64,000 nucleotides of DNA. It comes from Treponema sp. (GTDB taxonomy: Bacteria > Spirochaetota > Spirochaetia > Treponematales > Treponemataceae). The stretch's first letter is position 1; each line of letters begins with the position of its first letter. The stretch covers positions 1-64,000 of the forward strand of contig SFOB01000012.1 of assembly GCA_004554075.1 (NCBI GenBank). The letters run 5' to 3'. The position numbers were made by a program, and so were the translations under genes. Below the pieces are notes generated by a model. The model was not told the DNA's origin, searched no databases, and saw nothing but the letters and a program-made list of their open reading frames with translations. Shown here piece after piece: positions 59,978 to 64,000 of this stretch.

Positions 59978-62716
59978 ATGAAAGAAAAAAACGATAAAAA
60001 GAAGCTTCCTCTTGGAGTGAGGCTTCTTTTATTACCATTTAAAATTATTCTGGTACTGCTTGTAGTAGTGCTTATCTGGTTTACCTTCTGTTTTTTTGAC
60101 AGGGTAAAGCCTGCAGACGCTCTCCCTCCGGATTATGCTCTGTATCTGCGTACAGATTCTGTCTGGGGGACAGCAGAACCTCTTCTTGATCTTGATGCAA
60201 CACTGATTGCAATGAGCAGCCCTGAGCTGCAGAAATACCGCGATACCTTCCTTCAAATAAAAAGCTCTAAATTGCGTAAGAACTTTTTTGTAAAAAGAGC
60301 TCTTAAACGCCGCCTGGATGCTGCAGTTTATGATTATGATGAATCTGGCAATGCTGGTGCTCTTGTAGTACTAGATGCAGGCTTTCTTAGCGGAGCAGTT
60401 CGCCTTGCTCCTTATGCCGTTCCATACATTAAAGCAGTTTCAAACATAGTTGAACTTTCTTCCAACAGACATGGAAACTATTACCAGCTGCAGAACGGAA
60501 CTCCCGGCTTTTTTGTAATAAAAAAGAATCTTATAGTTTTTTCTACAAGTAAAAAGCTTCTGGAAGAGGCTATGACCTGGTCAAACTCTTCCCTCTATCC
60601 AAAGAATGAACTTTCTTTAGTAAATACAAAGCTTAAAGAGCCTCTCAGAATCCTTGCTAACGGTCAGAATCTTTTAAAGCTTTTTGCAGAAAAGCCTCAG
60701 GGCGAAAACAAAGCTGATAATAAAGCAGAAAACAAAGACGGCTCTTCTCTTATAAAAAATTATCTGGAAGCAATTGTTCCTTATCTTTCCCAGGATGAAT
60801 ATACATCTTTGAATTTTGGAATTACAGAAAAGGAATTAAATGTAAGCATTGCAGTTCCTATGGAACTGGCAGAGCAGTCTGAGCTGTCTGAACAGCCTGT
60901 GCTTAAGCTTTTGAAAAAAGAATCTTCAGTTCCTTCTCTTTTGCCACATTTTAGTGATGAGGTACAGTATTATACTTTGATTTCTGCTGGAACTCTGAGA
61001 GAGCTTAAAGATGCAGCAATCAAAATCCTGCCTTCTGAAAAAGATTTTTCTGCAACCTGGAATAAGTCAGATACAATAAGCAAGATTGTTTTTAATACTT
61101 CTCTTGATGATGTTCTTTTTTCATGGACTGGAGATGAGTTTGCAATCTTTGGAATTGAAGGAAAATCAGAACCTGTGTTTGCAATTAAGATTGCAGACGA
61201 AACAAAGCGCCGTCAGATTTTTGACAGAGTCTTTGCGTCATATATAGTTCGTTCAGATGACAGTCTTCTTGTAGATGGAATCCGCCTGCCTTGTATTGAT
61301 ATGCCGGGCTTTGTGCTTTCTGTTCTGCAGGCTCTGAATATAAATGTTCCAAAGCCATATTACCTTATCAAAGATAATTATATTTATCTTTCACAGTCGC
61401 CGGAAAATCTTGTAGCAATCAATTCCGGTGCAGGTAAAAAACTTTCTGGCAGCCAGAACTGGCAGAGAGTTTCTTCAAGACAGTCGCCATATTCAACGCT
61501 TTCCCTTTATTACAATCTTGAGCGCAGTGTTCCTTTCTTTATAAAAGGAAGTTCTTCGATGTCAAAGATTCTTGCCCTTTATAATTCCGGCCGCTTTGAC
61601 CTTCGCGTAAAAGATAATGTATTTACAGTACAGCTGCAGGCTTCTGCTGTTGAACTTGAATCTGCAAAGAATATTCCGGGCTTCCCTATAGAACTTGAAA
61701 ATAAATCTAATGCGGAGCTTGTAAGATCAAATGCAAAAAAGAGTAAACTTGTTTTCTGGGTAGAAAATGATGGCTCTGTAAACTCTCTTGACTGCGGTAC
61801 TTTTACACGAGCTAAGACAGAACTTGCTGAAGTAGAGTATATTGCAGCTGCAGATGAGATAACCATTAAGGCTAATGGTGGAGAAATCTGGGCTGTAACA
61901 AAAAGCGGAATGGTTTATCTTTTGAATTCTAAGCTGGAAAGTGTTCTTGGCTACCCGATTCTTTCCGGTGTTACAATGGCTTGTCCTCCTTTTGTTTATA
62001 AAGATTCTGTTGTGCTTACCGGAACAGACGGAGTTTTGTGTTTTGTTTCTCATAACGGAGAAGTAACAAATATTGAAACTGATGTAGAAAGCGGCATTAA
62101 GGCAACTCCATTTGTTAATGGAGATATCATTGCCTTTTATGAAAAGGGCTTCTTTGGTGGAATCCATGTTTATAAGGATTTAAAGCCTGTTAGTGAAGAA
62201 GGTCCTTTTGAACTGGAAGGAATTGCTTATGGTTCTCCATGTATCTTTACTGCCGGCGGAAAGCAGTATGCTGCTATGATTACCCAGGCAGGTCAGCTAT
62301 ATGTTTACGATCTGAATGGAAATCTGCTCGAGCCTTTCCCGGTTGGTTTGAACGGTGTATTCTTCCTTAATGTGCAGATGGCAGACGGTTATCTTTTTGC
62401 CCTTTCTGCAGAAGGTGAGCTTTACCGCGTTTCCCTGGACGGAAAGTCCATGAGGGTAAAGCTCCCATATTTTACAGCCAAAACAGGCCGCATTACCGTT
62501 TGTGATTACGACGAAAAAGAGGGAGCAGAGATTTTTGTTTCCGGCGAAGGCAATTCACTTTACGGCTTTAATACAAAACTGGAACTGCTTCCGGAATTCC
62601 CTGTTTCGGGTTATGGAAATCCGCTCTTTGTTGATTTGAATGGTGATAATATGAATGACTGTATTACCATTACCTTTGACAATAAGCTTTCGGCCGAAAA
62701 GGTACTTAAGAATTAG
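59978..62716 (+). CDS. Membrane-anchored propeller-like envelope protein
   Basis: A 912-residue protein with an N-terminal membrane anchor (VRLLLLPFKIILVLLVVVLI) and a large periplasmic part. Residues about 45-580 resemble DUF3352-type proteins (LPPDYALYLRTDS, NLIVFSTSKKLLEEAM, YIYLSQSPENL). About 600-912 form a PQQ-type beta propeller (EIWAVTKSGMVYLLN, DGVLCFVSHNGE, QLYVYDLNGNL) ending in an FG-GAP-like VDLNGDNMNDC. No enzyme motif. There is no ribosome site; a TATTAT box 6 bases before the ATG suggests another leaderless start, with read-through from the receptors possible. Envelope sensing or assembly is possible but unproven. Confidence 0.75.
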   Translation: MKEKNDKKKLPLGVRLLLLPFKIILVLLVVVLIWFTFCFFDRVKPADALPPDYALYLRTDSVWGTAEPLLDLDATLIAMSSPELQKYRDTFLQIKSSKLRKNFFVKRALKRRLDAAVYDYDESGNAGALVVLDAGFLSGAVRLAPYAVPYIKAVSNIVELSSNRHGNYYQLQNGTPGFFVIKKNLIVFSTSKKLLEEAMTWSNSSLYPKNELSLVNTKLKEPLRILANGQNLLKLFAEKPQGENKADNKAENKDGSSLIKNYLEAIVPYLSQDEYTSLNFGITEKELNVSIAVPMELAEQSELSEQPVLKLLKKESSVPSLLPHFSDEVQYYTLISAGTLRELKDAAIKILPSEKDFSATWNKSDTISKIVFNTSLDDVLFSWTGDEFAIFGIEGKSEPVFAIKIADETKRRQIFDRVFASYIVRSDDSLLVDGIRLPCIDMPGFVLSVLQALNINVPKPYYLIKDNYIYLSQSPENLVAINSGAGKKLSGSQNWQRVSSRQSPYSTLSLYYNLERSVPFFIKGSSSMSKILALYNSGRFDLRVKDNVFTVQLQASAVELESAKNIPGFPIELENKSNAELVRSNAKKSKLVFWVENDGSVNSLDCGTFTRAKTELAEVEYIAAADEITIKANGGEIWAVTKSGMVYLLNSKLESVLGYPILSGVTMACPPFVYKDSVVLTGTDGVLCFVSHNGEVTNIETDVESGIKATPFVNGDIIAFYEKGFFGGIHVYKDLKPVSEEGPFELEGIAYGSPCIFTAGGKQYAAMITQAGQLYVYDLNGNLLEPFPVGLNGVFFLNVQMADGYLFALSAEGELYRVSLDGKSMRVKLPYFTAKTGRITVCDYDEKEGAEIFVSGEGNSLYGFNTKLELLPEFPVSGYGNPLFVDLNGDNMNDCITITFDNKLSAEKVLKN

Positions 62717-62757
62717 GAAATAAGTGCTGAGAAATAATATCTAAAAAGAGGTAAATT

Positions 62758-63915
62758 ATGAAAAAGTTGATTTCTTTTGTTTGTGGTGCTGCTGTAGCTG
62801 TCTTTGTTTTTTCTGCAGTTTCATGCGCTACTTTACAGCAGGATGTTTACACCTATACCGAAGAGAACTCTTATATTTTCAGTTCTATTGAGGTGTATGA
62901 GGATCGCTTTATAAAAATAGATGCCGAGGCCCAGCTTCAGTCTGCAGCTCCTCTTGAGAAAATCAACGCTCTTCTTACAGATATCGCCACTTATAAAAGT
63001 TCAACAAATGTAACAGAACCTTTCTTGATTGCCCGATTAAGAGCCTTTGAAGGTCTTTTGTTCAAAATGGCAGGAAGAAAAAGGGATGCAGAAATAGCTT
63101 ATAATGAAGGACGGGCCCTGCAGAAGGGAGACCGCTATGTGCAGCTTCTGGGCTGCCGGCTGGCTAAGAATGCGGAGGAAAGCCTTTCCCAGCTGGAAGC
63201 AATTCTGAATTATGATACAAAAAACGCTGTTCTGCAGCTGGAAAAAGGAAAGCTTTTATATCAGCTTAAAAAGTATGACCAGTCAATTTCTGCAATAGAT
63301 AACGCTTTTGTTCTTTTTGATAATGAAGGTCTTAAAAACTACCGCACTGTTTATAATCCCCTCAGAGCTTATGTATGGGATCTGAATACAGTGTATGGTA
63401 ACTCTTCTGATTCAACTGCCTCTTACAATATGGCAGATTTGCAGCAGCCTCTTACTCTGGATTCTCTTGTAAATCTTACCCTTGAAAATACAAATCTTCT
63501 GGAGAACTACCGCTCTGTGAACCAGAAGCAGAAGCTTCCTGCCTTTATAAAAACTCTGGAAAGGGGAGGATACTTTTCTTCGGCAGGCGACCAGCAGAAT
63601 GCGGGGGGAAGCTCTTCTTATATCCTTGAGGCTGAAAATATTACCCGTAAAATGTGTGCCCGCTTTATCTGGAATGCTTATGTTCGAAAAAGTGGCAATG
63701 CTAAAATGCTTACCCGCTATTCAGAAAAATACCGTAAATCTGGTCGTGCAAAGAGTCCTGTGTCAGACCTTTCTGTAGAGGATCCTGATTTTGATGCTGT
63801 TCTTGGCGTAGTTGAAAACGAATTTATGGAGCTTCCTGATGGAAGAAGCTTTGAGCCAGATGCATCTGTTACTAAGCTGCAGTTTATAAACTGGGCTAAA
63901 AAGGCTGATAAATAA
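62758..63915 (+). CDS. TPR-containing lipoprotein
   Basis: A 385-residue lipoprotein with lipobox SAVSC (MKKLISFVCGAAVAVFVFSA). Residues about 75-190 form TPR-like helical repeats (LRAFEGLLFKMAGRKRDAEIAY, VLQLEKGKLLYQLKKYDQSI). The last 60 residues (FMELPDGRSFEPDASVTKLQ) resemble the end of an S-layer-homology type segment. GAGGT precedes the ATG. It follows the propeller protein in the same direction and may form an envelope complex with it. Confidence 0.75.
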   Translation: MKKLISFVCGAAVAVFVFSAVSCATLQQDVYTYTEENSYIFSSIEVYEDRFIKIDAEAQLQSAAPLEKINALLTDIATYKSSTNVTEPFLIARLRAFEGLLFKMAGRKRDAEIAYNEGRALQKGDRYVQLLGCRLAKNAEESLSQLEAILNYDTKNAVLQLEKGKLLYQLKKYDQSISAIDNAFVLFDNEGLKNYRTVYNPLRAYVWDLNTVYGNSSDSTASYNMADLQQPLTLDSLVNLTLENTNLLENYRSVNQKQKLPAFIKTLERGGYFSSAGDQQNAGGSSSYILEAENITRKMCARFIWNAYVRKSGNAKMLTRYSEKYRKSGRAKSPVSDLSVEDPDFDAVLGVVENEFMELPDGRSFEPDASVTKLQFINWAKKADK

Positions 63916-63938
63916 ACTTTGTGAGAATTTCATAAAAA

Positions 63939-64000
63939 GGTGAAAAAAAATTAAAAATTAATCGTTTAACTAGTGATTTTTTTCACCAAAAAAATTGACA
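63939..64000 (+). promoter_or_regulatory. Inverted repeat and -35 box at the right edge
   Basis: GGTGAAAAAAA (63939-63949) pairs with TTTTTTTCACC (63977-63987), a possible terminator or operator after the lipoprotein gene. A perfect -35 box TTGACA forms the last six bases (63995-64000); its -10 box would lie outside. Confidence 0.5.

Overview
The window looks like a piece of a spirochaete chromosome, most likely a host-associated Treponema. The reasons are the low G+C content, spirochaete-style lipoprotein signal peptides (LTAIAC, LALTSC, SAVSC), and a chromosomal part rich in chemoreceptors, class III nucleotide cyclases and c-di-GMP proteins. Species cannot be assigned from sequence reading alone. 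I see no rRNA, tRNA, CRISPR array or insertion sequence.

Positions 1 to about 41.4 kb are the AT-richer accessory part and read as a conjugative element (ICE or integrated plasmid). It opens with a 5'-broken giant Ig-like (BIG2) repeat protein and a lipoprotein. A small leftward gene group with a ribbon-helix-helix protein follows. Next is a rightward type IV secretion operon in Trb/VirB order: virD4, a small protein, virB11, virB2, virB3, virB4, virB5/trbJ, virB6/trbL. No VirB8, VirB9, VirB10, relaxase or integrase is recognisable in the window. A leftward block then holds a PilZ (c-di-GMP receptor) protein and a fusion of two HTH domains with a MazF/PemK-like domain. A rightward protection module follows: an ArdC-like protein behind a structured leader, a 2400-residue DNA methylase/SNF2 helicase resembling phage DarB, and a 1948-residue polyvalent protein combining MuF-C-like, ADP-ribosyltransferase-like, zincin and phosphoribosyltransferase modules. 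The element closes with a long leftward maintenance block: a GNAT toxin-antitoxin pair, two SSB-type proteins, an HTH replication protein with iteron-like repeats in its gene, several small membrane proteins, ParB, a zinc-finger protein and ParA. Two DNA words (AAAACGTACAA in two promoter regions, GCCTGCCCAATA in two hairpin loops) tie distant parts of the element together.

Positions 41.5 to 64 kb are chromosomal in character. They begin with a c-di-GMP hybrid protein (receiver-like, GGDQY, EAL, PAS, HisKA-like without its histidine, ATPase). A leftward pair follows: a propeller-sensor adenylate/guanylate cyclase and an orphan UrtA-like binding lipoprotein. The rest is one long rightward chemosensory cluster: CheW, a diverged CheW-like protein, CheB, CheR, CheA with a C-terminal receiver, a receiver/class III cyclase/TPR protein, two six-helix chemoreceptors without a periplasmic sensor, a membrane-anchored propeller protein and a TPR lipoprotein.

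My best candidate for an undescribed system is this chemosensory cluster, whose apparent output is cAMP rather than flagellar switching. Second is the mobile element's protection and polyvalent-protein module with its odd regulators (PilZ, HTH-MazF fusion). Several genes also appear to be transcribed leaderless, with a good -10 box only 6 to 8 bases before the ATG.
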